A stretch of DNA of 63,052 nucleotides, taken from NCBI GenBank assembly GCA_947471505.1, contig CANIWM010000026.1, positions 1-63,052 on the forward strand, given 5' to 3'. This DNA comes from Chthoniobacteraceae bacterium (GTDB lineage Bacteria > Verrucomicrobiota > Verrucomicrobiia > Chthoniobacterales > Chthoniobacteraceae). A program made the position numbers and the translations under genes. Positions 8,192 to 16,513 of this stretch are shown in pieces. The first letter of the stretch is position 1; the number at the start of each line of letters is the position of its first letter. The notes under the pieces are model-generated. The model did no database searches, was not told where the DNA came from, and saw only the letters and a list, made by a program, of their open reading frames with translations.

Positions 8192-8212
8192 GAATGACGA
8201 ATGACGAATGAC
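8192..8212 (+). repeat. GAATGAC heptamer x3 covering a start codon
   Basis: Three perfect head-to-tail copies of GAATGAC. The third copy contains the ATG at 8208 used by the TPR gene; the ATGs in copies one and two (8194, 8201) are out of frame with it. Gain or loss of a copy would move the upstream ATGs relative to the frame. Confidence 0.85.
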
Positions 8213-9083
8213 GAAAATCGCGCGCCGTTCGTCTTTGGTTGCGCTGGTGGCTGCGTCCTTCCTGTTTACGTCTGCATGGGCTCAGGTGCCTGCTGCGGTT
8301 ACTCCAATCTATGCGGAAGCGAAGGCTGCGCTGGATGCCCACGAGTTTGCGGAAGCGGCTCGCGTCCTTGATGAAGCGCTCGCCAAACTCCCGCCGGACA
8401 CCGCCGGGCTCGCGTTGCTGCAACTGACGCTCGGCACAGCGCGACTGCGTGCCAATGAGCCCGAAAAAGCCATCTTTCCTCTCGAAAAAGCGGCGGCGAG
8501 CGATCCTGCTGCGATCCCACTGCTGGCAGACGCGCTGCGCGGAGCGGGGCGCACTGACGATGCCCGCCGCGTTTACGAAAAGGCTGCGACTGGCGACGCC
8601 GTGAACGCCAAATACTCCCGCGCACGAATCGCCCAACTCGACTCCGCCACGGAAAAAGACGCATTGAAAGCCGTAGCGTTCGCCTTCACGGCTGCCGACA
8701 CATTTGCCGCGCTTGGCGAGGAAGACCCGACCTATCTCGACGAAGCTACGGCCATCTATGAAGCCATCGCCCGTAGCAAACAATGGCGCGGCGAAGCCAC
8801 CGCCCGCGCGGTCTATTCCCTCGGCGAAGTTCAGCGCCAAAAGAAGGCGCTCCCCGAGGCCATCGCCTACTACCAGCGCTGCTTCGTCTCGTGGACGCGG
8901 TATCCGGCTTGGTGTGCGCGGGCATACCTTCGCGCGTCAGAGTCTTTCGAGGCGCTAGGCCGTCGCCCCGAGGCCATCGCCCACCTCCGGGAGTTGCTCC
9001 GGAAGGTCGATAAATACAGCCGCTTCCCCGAGTTTGAGGAAGCCAAGAAACGCCTCCGTGCATGGGGCGAAGTGGTGCCATAA
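8208..9083 (+). CDS. Secreted TPR-repeat protein
   Basis: A 291-residue protein with a Sec signal peptide (residues 1-26, ending SAWAQ) followed by alpha-helical repeats of about 34 residues: AALDAHEFAEAARVLDEALAK, then ANEPEKAIFPLEKAAASDP, ALRGAGRTDDARRVYEKAAT and, near the C-terminus, the ALPEAIAYYQRCF and LGRRPEAIAHLRELL units. These match the TPR consensus of small-large-Ala positions. It is probably periplasmic and a scaffold for protein contacts; no enzymatic domain is seen. The start lies in a heptamer repeat. It is followed 66 bp on by the glycogen synthase gene. Confidence 0.82.
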   Translation: MTKIARRSSLVALVAASFLFTSAWAQVPAAVTPIYAEAKAALDAHEFAEAARVLDEALAKLPPDTAGLALLQLTLGTARLRANEPEKAIFPLEKAAASDPAAIPLLADALRGAGRTDDARRVYEKAATGDAVNAKYSRARIAQLDSATEKDALKAVAFAFTAADTFAALGEEDPTYLDEATAIYEAIARSKQWRGEATARAVYSLGEVQRQKKALPEAIAYYQRCFVSWTRYPAWCARAYLRASESFEALGRRPEAIAHLRELLRKVDKYSRFPEFEEAKKRLRAWGEVVP

Positions 9084-9149
9084 AACAAGCACTGGCCGCA
9101 ATGCCGGATGGACATTTAGCGCACGCTTACTGCATATCGGCACCACGAT

Positions 9150-10364
9150 ATGAAAGCGCTCTTTTTGACCAACGAATATCCGCCCACCATCTACGGCGGC
9201 GCTGGCGTGCATGTGGATTACCTCTCTCGCGAGCTGGCGAAGCTCATTGATGTAGAAGTCCGCTGCTACGGTAAAACGGCGCGCGAACCACGGCTCGACC
9301 TCGCCACGCTGAAGGCCACGGGTTTTGGCTGCGACACGACCGGCTACACGGCTCCGAAGGCGCTGCATTCTGTCTTTGCCGCGATTCAGCGCGGGCTGGA
9401 TTGGAATACCACGGCGGTGGATGCCGATCTCGTGCATCTTCATACGTGGTACACGCATCTTGGCGGCATCATCGCGAAGCTCAACTACGGCATCCCGCTC
9501 GTCCTCACCGTCCACTCGCTAGAGCCCCTGCGGCCCTGGAAACGCGAGCAGCTCGGCGGCGGCTACGATTTCTCCTGCTGGGTGGAAAAGACGGCTATCG
9601 AGATGGCCGACGCCGTCATCGCAGTCTCCGAGGGGACGCGCGAGGACATTTTGCGCTACTTCGACGTGCCGAAGGAGCGCGTGCCCGTCATTTATAACGG
9701 TATTGACCTCGCGGAATACCATCGCGTCGAGACGACCGCCGCGTTGGAAAAATACGGCATCAACCCCCGCGAGCCCTACGTGCTGTTCGTCGGGCGCATC
9801 ACGCGGCAAAAAGGAATCGTCCACCTCGTCCGAGCCATCCAGCATATGGCCCCCGGCTTCCAGGTTGTCCTCTGCGCAGGAGCCCCTGACACGCCAGAAA
9901 TCGCTGCTGAAATGAAAGCTGCAGTAGCCGTCGCGCAGGAGAAAAGGGCGGGCGTCTTCTGGATTGATCAGATGATCTCCAACACGGAGAAGATCGAACT
10001 CTACAGCCAAGCCGCCGCCTTTTGCTGCCCGTCGATCTACGAGCCATTCGGCATCATCAATCTCGAAGCGATGGCCTGCGAGACCGCCGTCGTCGCCAGC
10101 GCGGTTGGAGGGATGAAAGAAGTCATCGTCCACGGAGAAACCGGCTACCTCGTGCCGCTCGAACAAATGACAGAGTCGCCCTTTGAAGCCACACAGCCCG
10201 AGCAGTTTGCGCGCGACCTCGCCGCTCGGGTGAATGAGCTTATGGCCGACGCCCCGCTCCGCGAGCGCATGGGCAAAGCGGGCCGCAAGCGCGTGGAGGA
10301 GCACTTCGGTTGGGACGCAATCGCGCGCCGCACCTTGAACCTCTACAAGAGCCTCGTTCATTAA
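9150..10364 (+). CDS. glgA: GT4 glycogen synthase (GlgA/GlgM type)
   Basis: A 404-residue GT-B glycosyltransferase of family GT4, close in layout to the actinobacterial-type glycogen synthase/maltose-1-phosphate synthase rather than the GT5 E. coli enzyme. Evidence: the N-terminal MKALFLTNEYPPTIYGGAGV with the glycine donor loop, HLHTWYTHLGG, HSLEPLRPWKREQLGGGY, YNGIDLAEY, FVGRITRQKGI and the nucleotide-sugar site PSIYEPFGIINLEAMAC. It would elongate alpha-1,4-glucan from ADP-glucose or make maltose 1-phosphate; motifs alone do not separate these. No other glycogen genes are in the window. Confidence 0.86.
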   Translation: MKALFLTNEYPPTIYGGAGVHVDYLSRELAKLIDVEVRCYGKTAREPRLDLATLKATGFGCDTTGYTAPKALHSVFAAIQRGLDWNTTAVDADLVHLHTWYTHLGGIIAKLNYGIPLVLTVHSLEPLRPWKREQLGGGYDFSCWVEKTAIEMADAVIAVSEGTREDILRYFDVPKERVPVIYNGIDLAEYHRVETTAALEKYGINPREPYVLFVGRITRQKGIVHLVRAIQHMAPGFQVVLCAGAPDTPEIAAEMKAAVAVAQEKRAGVFWIDQMISNTEKIELYSQAAAFCCPSIYEPFGIINLEAMACETAVVASAVGGMKEVIVHGETGYLVPLEQMTESPFEATQPEQFARDLAARVNELMADAPLRERMGKAGRKRVEEHFGWDAIARRTLNLYKSLVH

Positions 10365-10429
10365 AATGCGGATTTCTTTCGACGGTCCCGTTGACGAATT
10401 ACGGCGAATCTGATTTTGTCGCCGGGCTT

Positions 10430-10702
10430 ATGAAAAAGTTCACCCTTTTGGCGCTCTGCGCCGCCACAACAGTGCTGTCCACCGGATGCACCAACACCAA
10501 CACCCTCTACAATCACCGTAAGGACTTCCAGCCCAAGGGTCACGGCGGGCCGTGGAACACCGAGTACGAAAACGTCGTGCGCGGGGAAAGACGTGCGCAA
10601 GCTGACGCCGCGAAAGGCGAAAACTCCCACCGCGCACTCTGGCGCTCGGGGACTTGGCAGGAGTTCTTCTGGCAGCCCGGCGGCAGGCTCCGCTCGAACT
10701 AA
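10430..10702 (+). CDS. Small putative lipoprotein
   Basis: A 90-residue protein starting MKKFTLLALCAATTVLSTGC, a good lipoprotein signal with the lipid-attachment Cys at 20. The mature part is polar, with GKGENSH-like stretches and a Trp-rich end (LWRSGTWQEFFWQPGG). No family recognised. The ATG at 10430 was chosen because it gives this signal; the frame is open upstream to 10310 but that part overlaps the end of glgA. It is closed by an intrinsic terminator 28 bp downstream. Compare the similar small lipoprotein at 7941. Confidence 0.7.
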   Translation: MKKFTLLALCAATTVLSTGCTNTNTLYNHRKDFQPKGHGGPWNTEYENVVRGERRAQADAAKGENSHRALWRSGTWQEFFWQPGGRLRSN

Positions 10703-10729
10703 CATCCGCCCAACAAGGCTCTTTTCTCT

Positions 10730-10771
10730 GACGACTCCGGCGATTCATGCAGGAGTCGTCCGAACTTTTTT
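10730..10771 (+). terminator. Intrinsic terminator after the small lipoprotein gene
   Basis: A 9-bp stem gacgactcc (10730-10738) with ggagtcgtc (10752-10760), a 13-nt loop and a run of six T (10766-10771). It separates the lipoprotein gene from the FHA/REC gene and argues against any start for the latter before 10772. Confidence 0.8.
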
Positions 10772-10904
10772 GAGCCCCGATCACGCTACTCGATGCGAGG
10801 AGAATCGAGGCCCAGCCGTCATTTTCATCTCTCCCGTTGCAAATGGAAAATCGGGCATCGGATGTGCTTTTAGAGTGGGTGCGAGACTTACCGAATCGCA
10901 GCCC

Positions 10905-12326
10905 ATGCCAAAACTTTTAATCAAACATCCAGAAAAGGGTGACCTGAATTTCACACTCAGTGGAAGCCGCATTTCCGTAGGACGGAGGCCGGAAAATGGA
11001 ATCCAGATCAACCACGGAACAGTGTCCGGCGTCCACGCAGAGCTGTTTCCTGTAAATGGACACTACGTCCTTCGGGATCTCGAATCGACCAATCACTCCT
11101 TCCTCAACGGGCAGCGGGTCGTCTCTGAAGTGGAACTGACGGAAGCATGCAAAATCACTTTCGGTACGGTTGAGTGCGATTTTATCCCAGACCACGCAAA
11201 GGTTACCGGACCGATAACGGGAAGCGACCTTGATACGCTGCGTAAGAACATCGGAATCCTCCGGGCTCAAAACGACGAACTTCTGGGGAAACTTGCCGGG
11301 CAAAAACAGCAAATCGAGATTCTTGGATCGGCGAAGCTCATCATGCGCTCGAAAGGCAGCACGGAACCTACCGAGCAGAACGAAAAGCTTCAGGCAATCA
11401 CCGTTGAGCGGGATGACCTTCACCGGCAGAACGATACGCTTCGCAGTGAAATCGCGATGCTGCGCAGCCTGTTACAGACGTACTCCGAAAACACGGTCGC
11501 CGATCGTGGGCTCAGAGAAACCGTCCCAATCAAATTGGCCCCAACTCCGAGCCAACCAACCGCCGTCAACGTGACGCCCAGCGGTACCGTGCGCATGGCT
11601 GCCCCAGTCGCAAAAGTCGTCGAGACCTCACCAAACGGGGATGTCTTCCGATATTTCGCAGAAATCGTCGGGAAAATGCGCCCACTCACCAGCAGTTTTA
11701 CTCAGGAACAAGAATCGCGTAGCGAGATGCTCCTACTCGCCAAGCACCTCGTCGAAAAGTCCAACGTCCTCGGAAATCATCCGACTGGTCGCATGGCGAA
11801 GGCTCTCGAAGGTCTATTGCGCGACGTTTCGCAGGCGGGGAAGGGGATATCTCCAAGCATCCTCCGCACAATATCACATGCCGTTGACGCGTTTGCTCAG
11901 ATTCTTGAACCGGAGAACCTCGCTCGATGCGAAAACCTCCCGTCACCCAGCGTTCTCGCCGTAGAGGACGACGTGGACTTTCTCCCTGCAATGATCGCCG
12001 CACTTGAGTTCGCAAGATTGCCCGCCACTGGTTGCGCCGATGCGAAGGATGCGCTCACGATTCTTGGGGAGTGCCGCTTCGATCTCATCATCCTCGACCT
12101 CGGGCTACCGGACATCGACGGGCTCGACGTGTGCAAGGCCATCCGTGCGATCCCGAACCACGCAAAGACCCCGATCCTTATCCTCACAGGCAGCGACAGC
12201 ATCGAAAGCCGCGCCCAGAGCTCGATTCGCGGCAGTAGCGACTTTCTCGCCAAACCGTGCAACCTGTTCGAGCTAACTCTTCGCGCTTTCACGTGGTCGT
12301 TTAAGCACCAACTCGGGCTCTCGTAA
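10905..12326 (+). CDS. FHA domain - coiled coil - response-regulator receiver protein
   Basis: A 473-residue signalling protein. Residues about 20-95 are a forkhead-associated (phosphothreonine-binding) domain with the canonical ISVGRRPENGIQI, SGVHAEL and LRDLESTNHSFLNGQRV blocks. A helical, probably coiled-coil stretch follows (about 105-200), then a poorly characterised helical region (about 245-345). The C-terminal part, about 347-470, is a receiver domain with VEDDVDF (acidic pocket), the phosphoacceptor Asp in IILDLGLPDIDGLDV, ILTGSD and the conserved Lys in FLAKP. There is no DNA-binding domain. It could link Ser/Thr kinase signalling to a two-component phosphorelay; the partners are not in the window. 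The start at 10905 begins right at the FHA domain; an open upstream extension crosses the terminator at 10730 and is rejected. Confidence 0.88.
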   Translation: MPKLLIKHPEKGDLNFTLSGSRISVGRRPENGIQINHGTVSGVHAELFPVNGHYVLRDLESTNHSFLNGQRVVSEVELTEACKITFGTVECDFIPDHAKVTGPITGSDLDTLRKNIGILRAQNDELLGKLAGQKQQIEILGSAKLIMRSKGSTEPTEQNEKLQAITVERDDLHRQNDTLRSEIAMLRSLLQTYSENTVADRGLRETVPIKLAPTPSQPTAVNVTPSGTVRMAAPVAKVVETSPNGDVFRYFAEIVGKMRPLTSSFTQEQESRSEMLLLAKHLVEKSNVLGNHPTGRMAKALEGLLRDVSQAGKGISPSILRTISHAVDAFAQILEPENLARCENLPSPSVLAVEDDVDFLPAMIAALEFARLPATGCADAKDALTILGECRFDLIILDLGLPDIDGLDVCKAIRAIPNHAKTPILILTGSDSIESRAQSSIRGSSDFLAKPCNLFELTLRAFTWSFKHQLGLS

Positions 12327-12701
12327 TCGAGAGGAGAATTGCGAAGCTTCGTGTCGGTAGGCCTACAATCGCCGCTCACTTTCGCTGTGAGATGCCTACC
12401 CGCTCCCGCGTCATATTCTCACTGCAAGTGCAAAGGACTTTGAAGATGTGCCGGGACTGAAAATGATCGCGGTGGTGGTTTCGTCACCATTGACAGGCAG
12501 ATACCAAAAGGAGCGATGCTCACGTAGGCCATCGATGGCTGTCTGGTGCTGGCGAGAAGTGCCCGCGAAGACGCCACGACCCTGAGTTGCCAGCCAGTCG
12601 TCTTTGGTCGCTCCGATCTGCGCGCGGAGATTTCGCACCGCCGCCGCACTTTTCCGTTTCCCTCGGGGCTCGGGTGCGCTTTGTTCTGCGCTCACTTTTC
12701 T
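12327..12701. other. Non-coding gap before leuD, with a weak stem-loop and a doubtful reading frame
   Basis: Near the left end ggtaggc (12357-12363) pairs with gcctacc (12395-12401), and ctcac/gtgag (12376-12380 with 12388-12392) pairs inside it. There is no T-run, so it is a poor terminator. A minus-strand frame at 12411-12710 could encode 99 residues including ATKDDWLATQGRGVFAGTSR and a hydrophobic end. It has no recognisable family and would start inside leuD, so I do not call it a gene, but it may be a decayed one. Confidence 0.4.
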
Positions 12702-13250
12702 ATGGCTCAATCAATCACCAGTCCTGTCTTCGTCGTTCGCGATAATATCGACACCGACCAAATCATCCCCGCGCAATATCTCACGCTCGTGCCGACGAAG
12801 CTCGATGAGTACGAGAAGCTCGGCAGCTTTGCACTCATCGGCCTTCCCGATGACCAGTATCCGGCGAAGTTCATCACCGAGGGGACGATGAAGACGCCGT
12901 ATAAGATCGTCATCGCTGGGCGCAACTTCGGCTGCGGCAGCTCGCGGGAGCACGCGCCTATCGCGATGGGCGCGGCGGGCTGCGAGGCGGTGGTCGCGGA
13001 GTCTTACGCGCGCATTTTTTTCCGCAACTGTATCGCGACGGGCGAGCTGTATCCGTGCGAAGCGGGTGAGCGGCTGTGCGACGTGGTGAAGACGGGCGAC
13101 ATGGCCACGCTCGACCTCGAAGCTGCGACGCTGACCGTCGGAGAGCGCACTTGGTCGCTCAAGCCACTCGGCGAAGTCATCCCCGTCGTGGACGCAGGCG
13201 GCGTCTTCAATTACGCCCGGCAGACCGGGATGCTCCCTGCGCAGGCGTAG
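12702..13250 (+). CDS. leuD: 3-isopropylmalate dehydratase small subunit
   Basis: Small (swivel) subunit of isopropylmalate isomerase, which with LeuC converts 2- to 3-isopropylmalate in leucine synthesis. The 182-residue protein has RDNIDTDQIIPAQYL at the N-terminus, the active-site loop RNFGCGSSREHAPIAM, and VAESYARIFFRNCIATGE, all diagnostic of the aconitase-family small subunit. I start at 12702 because the conserved N-terminus begins there; an upstream extension is low-complexity. leuC is not in the window, so the two subunits are encoded apart or the partner is elsewhere. A homoaconitase-type role is possible but less likely. Confidence 0.92.
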   Translation: MAQSITSPVFVVRDNIDTDQIIPAQYLTLVPTKLDEYEKLGSFALIGLPDDQYPAKFITEGTMKTPYKIVIAGRNFGCGSSREHAPIAMGAAGCEAVVAESYARIFFRNCIATGELYPCEAGERLCDVVKTGDMATLDLEAATLTVGERTWSLKPLGEVIPVVDAGGVFNYARQTGMLPAQA

Positions 13251-13262
13251 TTCTTTTTCCCG

Positions 13263-13742
13263 GTGACACCCAAAGCCCGGAATCTCGGATTGCTCTCGGC
13301 AGCAATCCTCGTCGCTGGCGTCGCCGTGTGGTTTTTCCTCATCCGCATCCCGCCGGTCACTGCGGAGTTTTTGCAGGGTGAATGGATACAAGACCCGGAG
13401 TTTCTCCAGCACGCAGGGCAGGATTTGGATGCGCAGAAGCGGGAGATCGATCTGTGGGAGAACTACGAGTTCCTGTTCAAAGGTCAGCACCTCTCGGGAT
13501 GGCGGCTGACGTTTGACGATGGCGCGAAAAACATGAGCGGCTGGGCGGAGGGCCACGGCGTTGCGTTCGAGTCTGACTTCACGCTTGCCCCTGCGAAGAA
13601 GGCGACGCTCCTGCGCTTTACGGATCACACCAAAGCTCCCGCTGAAGCGCATCTTTCCCGCGAGGGGGAAAAGGTCGCGCTTGTGCTTGGCGATCGTCGT
13701 TTGCGGCTGATGAAGTCGCCGACTACGCGGGTGGGGAAATAG
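13263..13742 (+). CDS. Unknown membrane-anchored protein
   Basis: A 159-residue protein with one N-terminal hydrophobic segment (about residues 8-28: LGLLSAAILVAGVAVWFFLI) and a soluble C-terminal part with no motif I recognise. The start is GTG, 12 bp after leuD, so it may be cotranscribed. The soluble part has an alternating pattern (GWRLTFDDGAKNMSGWAEG, KVALVLGDRRLRLMK) suggesting a small beta-rich domain outside the cytoplasm. Its 3' end overlaps the convergent CLC gene by 20 bp. Confidence 0.68.
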   Translation: MTPKARNLGLLSAAILVAGVAVWFFLIRIPPVTAEFLQGEWIQDPEFLQHAGQDLDAQKREIDLWENYEFLFKGQHLSGWRLTFDDGAKNMSGWAEGHGVAFESDFTLAPAKKATLLRFTDHTKAPAEAHLSREGEKVALVLGDRRLRLMKSPTTRVGK

Positions 13743-14973
13743 CGCTCGTCATCCGCTTCCGATAGAGCCCTGGCCCGCCGCTCACCCGCCACGCAATGCC
13801 GCACGCGAGGGCGAGGAAGACCCCATACTGCACGCCGAACAGTTCCATGCCCATGACCGTGCAGGCGAGCGGCGTCTTCGTCGCTCCGGCGAAAATGGAG
13901 ACGAACCCGAGCGCGGCGAAAAGGCTCAGCGGAGCGCCGAGTGCCGCTGCGAGCGCGTGACCGAGCGCTGCTCCGATGAAAAAGAGCGGCGTCACTTCGC
14001 CGCCCTTGAAGCCCGAACTGAGAGTGATCGCGGTAAAGACGAGCTTCCACAGCCAGATGAGCGGCAGCGGTTCCGAGGATGTGAAAAAGGACCGAATCGT
14101 GAGCGCATTCGGATCGCGAGCCCACACGCCGAGGCCCAAATAGTCGGGAGTTCCCGTGGTGAAAAACAGTGCGATGACCAGCACCCCACCCAACGCTGGA
14201 CGCATCGGAGCAAAAGGGACAAGCCTTTTGAGCCACTCGCCCAGCCAGCGCGAAAAATCGCAGTAAAACCGGCTCACCAAGCCGAACCCCGCCGCGGCCA
14301 GCGCTACCTTCACGAACAGCATCGGCGGCCATCCAGTCAGCGACGCGACGAGGTATTGCGTGTGGCCGATTCCCCACGCGCGGCACGTCCAATCACCCAC
14401 GAGCGCGGCGAGGATGCACCCGATTACCGCCCGATAGCGGAAGGTCCCCGCCGTCCGCGCCTCCATCGCGAACACCACGCCCGCGAGGGGCGTCCCGAAA
14501 ACCGCACCGAAGCCCGCTGCCACTCCGCCCATCAGCATCGTGCGCACTTCCGCAGGGCCGAGTCGTAGCGCGCGGCAGAACCCGCTCGCGAGGCTCCCGC
14601 CCATCTGCACCGCCGTTCCCTCGCGGCCCGCCGAGCCGCCGAAGAGATGCGTCACCAGCGTCCCGAAGAGAATCAGCGGTGCCATCCGACGGGAAACGCC
14701 GCAGCCGCCTGGCGCGTGGATTTCATCGAGGATCGAAGTCGTCCCGCCCTCCGCCGAACGCCCCACCCAATGATACAAAAACCCCACCACCACGCCGCCG
14801 ATTGGTAGAAAGTAAATCATCCACGAATGCAGTAGCCGCACATCCGTCACCGCATCGAGGCTCCACAAAAAGAACGCGCATGCCGAGCCTACCACCGCAG
14901 CCATCGGAACAAGCGCCAGCATCACCCGCAGAGACACGAGCCACTCGGAAAGGAATTGCCGGAACTTGGACAT
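13723..14973 (-). CDS. CLC-family channel/antiporter, probably fluoride-type (CLC-F)
   Basis: A membrane protein of about 416 residues with some ten to twelve hydrophobic segments. The CLC core is clear: HLFGGSAGREGTAVQMGGSL with the gating glutamate in GREG, FGAVFGTPLAGVVFAMEA, and SSGFKGGEVTPLFFIGAALG. The usual GSGIP chloride motif is not present near the N-terminus; instead there is ILDEIHAPGG. Together with GREGTAVQMGG and GGEVTPLF this resembles the fluoride/proton antiporter clade rather than chloride channels. That is inference from remembered motifs. I start at the ATG at 14973, which follows a GGGAG ribosome-binding site; the upstream GTG at 14988 is an alternative. Confidence 0.85.
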   Translation of the reverse strand: MSKFRQFLSEWLVSLRVMLALVPMAAVVGSACAFFLWSLDAVTDVRLLHSWMIYFLPIGGVVVGFLYHWVGRSAEGGTTSILDEIHAPGGCGVSRRMAPLILFGTLVTHLFGGSAGREGTAVQMGGSLASGFCRALRLGPAEVRTMLMGGVAAGFGAVFGTPLAGVVFAMEARTAGTFRYRAVIGCILAALVGDWTCRAWGIGHTQYLVASLTGWPPMLFVKVALAAAGFGLVSRFYCDFSRWLGEWLKRLVPFAPMRPALGGVLVIALFFTTGTPDYLGLGVWARDPNALTIRSFFTSSEPLPLIWLWKLVFTAITLSSGFKGGEVTPLFFIGAALGHALAAALGAPLSLFAALGFVSIFAGATKTPLACTVMGMELFGVQYGVFLALACGIAWRVSGGPGLYRKRMTSAISPPA

Positions 14974-15046
14974 TCCACTCCCTGCCACGAAAGCCCGCCG
15001 CCCGACGAATAGAATCTGCGCTAGTCATACCGCCCCCGACTTCGGT

Positions 15047-16513
15047 ATGCGTATCCCCATGTCCTTGCCGCTCGTCCTTGCTATCGATTTAGGCACATCG
15101 TCCACGCGTGCCGCGTTTTTCGACGCCGAAGGCCGCCGCCACATCCACACCACAGCGCAGCAAACTTACCCGCTCCTCACCTCCGCAGATGGAATGGCCG
15201 AGCTCGAGCCCGGCGCACTCCTCGGCGCAGTAAAAATGTGCATCGCCGAAACTCTCCGCCATCGCCGCACCGACGCTACGCTCAAAGGGCTCACCATCGC
15301 AGGCATCGGCGTCTCCTGTTTCTGGCACAGTATGATCGGCTGTAACGCAAAAGGCGAAGCCGTCACCCGCGTCATCACTTGGGCCGACTCTCGCTGCCGC
15401 GAAGACGCCGCCGCGTTGCGAAAAAAGTTCGACGAAAAAGAAACTCACGCCCGCACCGGGTGTATGATGCGCGCCAGCTTTTGGCCCGCCAAACTGAAGT
15501 GGCTTCACCGCGTCGAAGAGCGCACCTTTGCCCGCGTCGTCCAATGGATGTCCCCCGCCGAATGGCTCCAACTCCAGCTCACCGGCGACACCCACTGCGC
15601 AATCGGCATGGCCACCGGCACAGGACTCTTCAACCCCACCACCCTCAAATGGGATGCCCCTTTACTAAAAGCCACCGGCATCACCGAGAAACACCTCCGC
15701 CCGCTCAGCGACGCGCCCACCTACATCACCGGGGAGTTCGCACAGGACCACCCCGAGCTAAAAGGCGTCCCGTGGTTCCCCGGCATCGGCGACGGAGCCG
15801 CGAGCAACCTCGGGAGCGGTGCCACCAAGCCCGGATTCGCCGCCATCAACGTCGGCACCAGCGCCGCCATCCGCCTCATGCGCGAAGGTGCCGAAGCTAC
15901 CGCCCCCCTTGGCCTTTTCTGCTACCGCGTCGATGCAAAACGCACCCTCGTCGGCGGCGCAGTCAGCAACGCCGGAAACCTCCGCGCTTGGTGCCTCCGC
16001 GAACTCCGCCTCACCGACGGCCCCGAACTCGAAGCCGCCCTCGCAGCGCGCCCCGAGCCTTTGCACGGACTCACCGTCCTCCCGTTTTGGACCGCCGAGC
16101 GCGCACCCACATGGAATGAGGACGCCACTGGCGCCATCCACGGTATCCGCCAGAGCACCACGGCCCTCGACATCCTCCAAGCCATCACCGAGGCCACCTA
16201 CCACCGCATCGCCCGCATCGCGGACCTCCTTCTCGCTGGAGAAAAAACCCCGCCCAAACTCATCGTCAGCGGCGGCATCCAGAAAAGCCCCGCCGCCATC
16301 CAGCGCCTCTGCAACATCCTCGGCCAACCCGTCTATCCCAACAACGAACCCGAAGCATCCCTCCGCGGTGCAGCCGTCTTCGCCCTCGAAAAAATCGGCT
16401 TCCCAATCGCTACCGCCAAACTCTCCAACTGCATCCGTCCCTCCGTCAAAGCAGCCCGCCTCTACGCTGCCGAACGCGACAAACAACAGCGTCTCGAAAC
16501 CCTCCTCGCGTGA
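15047..16513 (+). CDS. FGGY-family carbohydrate kinase
   Basis: Phosphorylates a sugar or sugar acid with ATP. Residues about 5-20 carry the phosphate-1 motif LVLAIDLGTSSTRAAFFD; about 240-290 give GIGDGAASNLGSGATKPGFA and NVGTSAAIRL, and KLIVSGGIQKSPA with NEPEASLRGAAVFAL near the C-terminus completes the actin-like ATPase fold. About 488 residues, normal for xylulokinase/gluconokinase relatives; the substrate is not evident. Two ATGs at 15047 and 15059 are equally plausible. The 3' end overlaps the next gene by four bases (GTGA), so translation of ApbE is coupled to it. Confidence 0.88.
   Translation: MRIPMSLPLVLAIDLGTSSTRAAFFDAEGRRHIHTTAQQTYPLLTSADGMAELEPGALLGAVKMCIAETLRHRRTDATLKGLTIAGIGVSCFWHSMIGCNAKGEAVTRVITWADSRCREDAAALRKKFDEKETHARTGCMMRASFWPAKLKWLHRVEERTFARVVQWMSPAEWLQLQLTGDTHCAIGMATGTGLFNPTTLKWDAPLLKATGITEKHLRPLSDAPTYITGEFAQDHPELKGVPWFPGIGDGAASNLGSGATKPGFAAINVGTSAAIRLMREGAEATAPLGLFCYRVDAKRTLVGGAVSNAGNLRAWCLRELRLTDGPELEAALAARPEPLHGLTVLPFWTAERAPTWNEDATGAIHGIRQSTTALDILQAITEATYHRIARIADLLLAGEKTPPKLIVSGGIQKSPAAIQRLCNILGQPVYPNNEPEASLRGAAVFALEKIGFPIATAKLSNCIRPSVKAARLYAAERDKQQRLETLLA

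Noticed and set aside
7236-8840. A 534-codon minus-strand frame across CPBP, lipoprotein and TPR genes.
   Set aside because: It would span three real genes and reads as low-complexity Arg/Gly-rich sequence.
12411-12710. A 99-codon minus-strand gene before leuD.
   Set aside because: No homology recognised, starts inside leuD and lacks a ribosome-binding site; kept only as a note.
14974-15046. Fluoride riboswitch in front of the CLC gene.
   Set aside because: The short gap does not contain the conserved core of the crcB motif.
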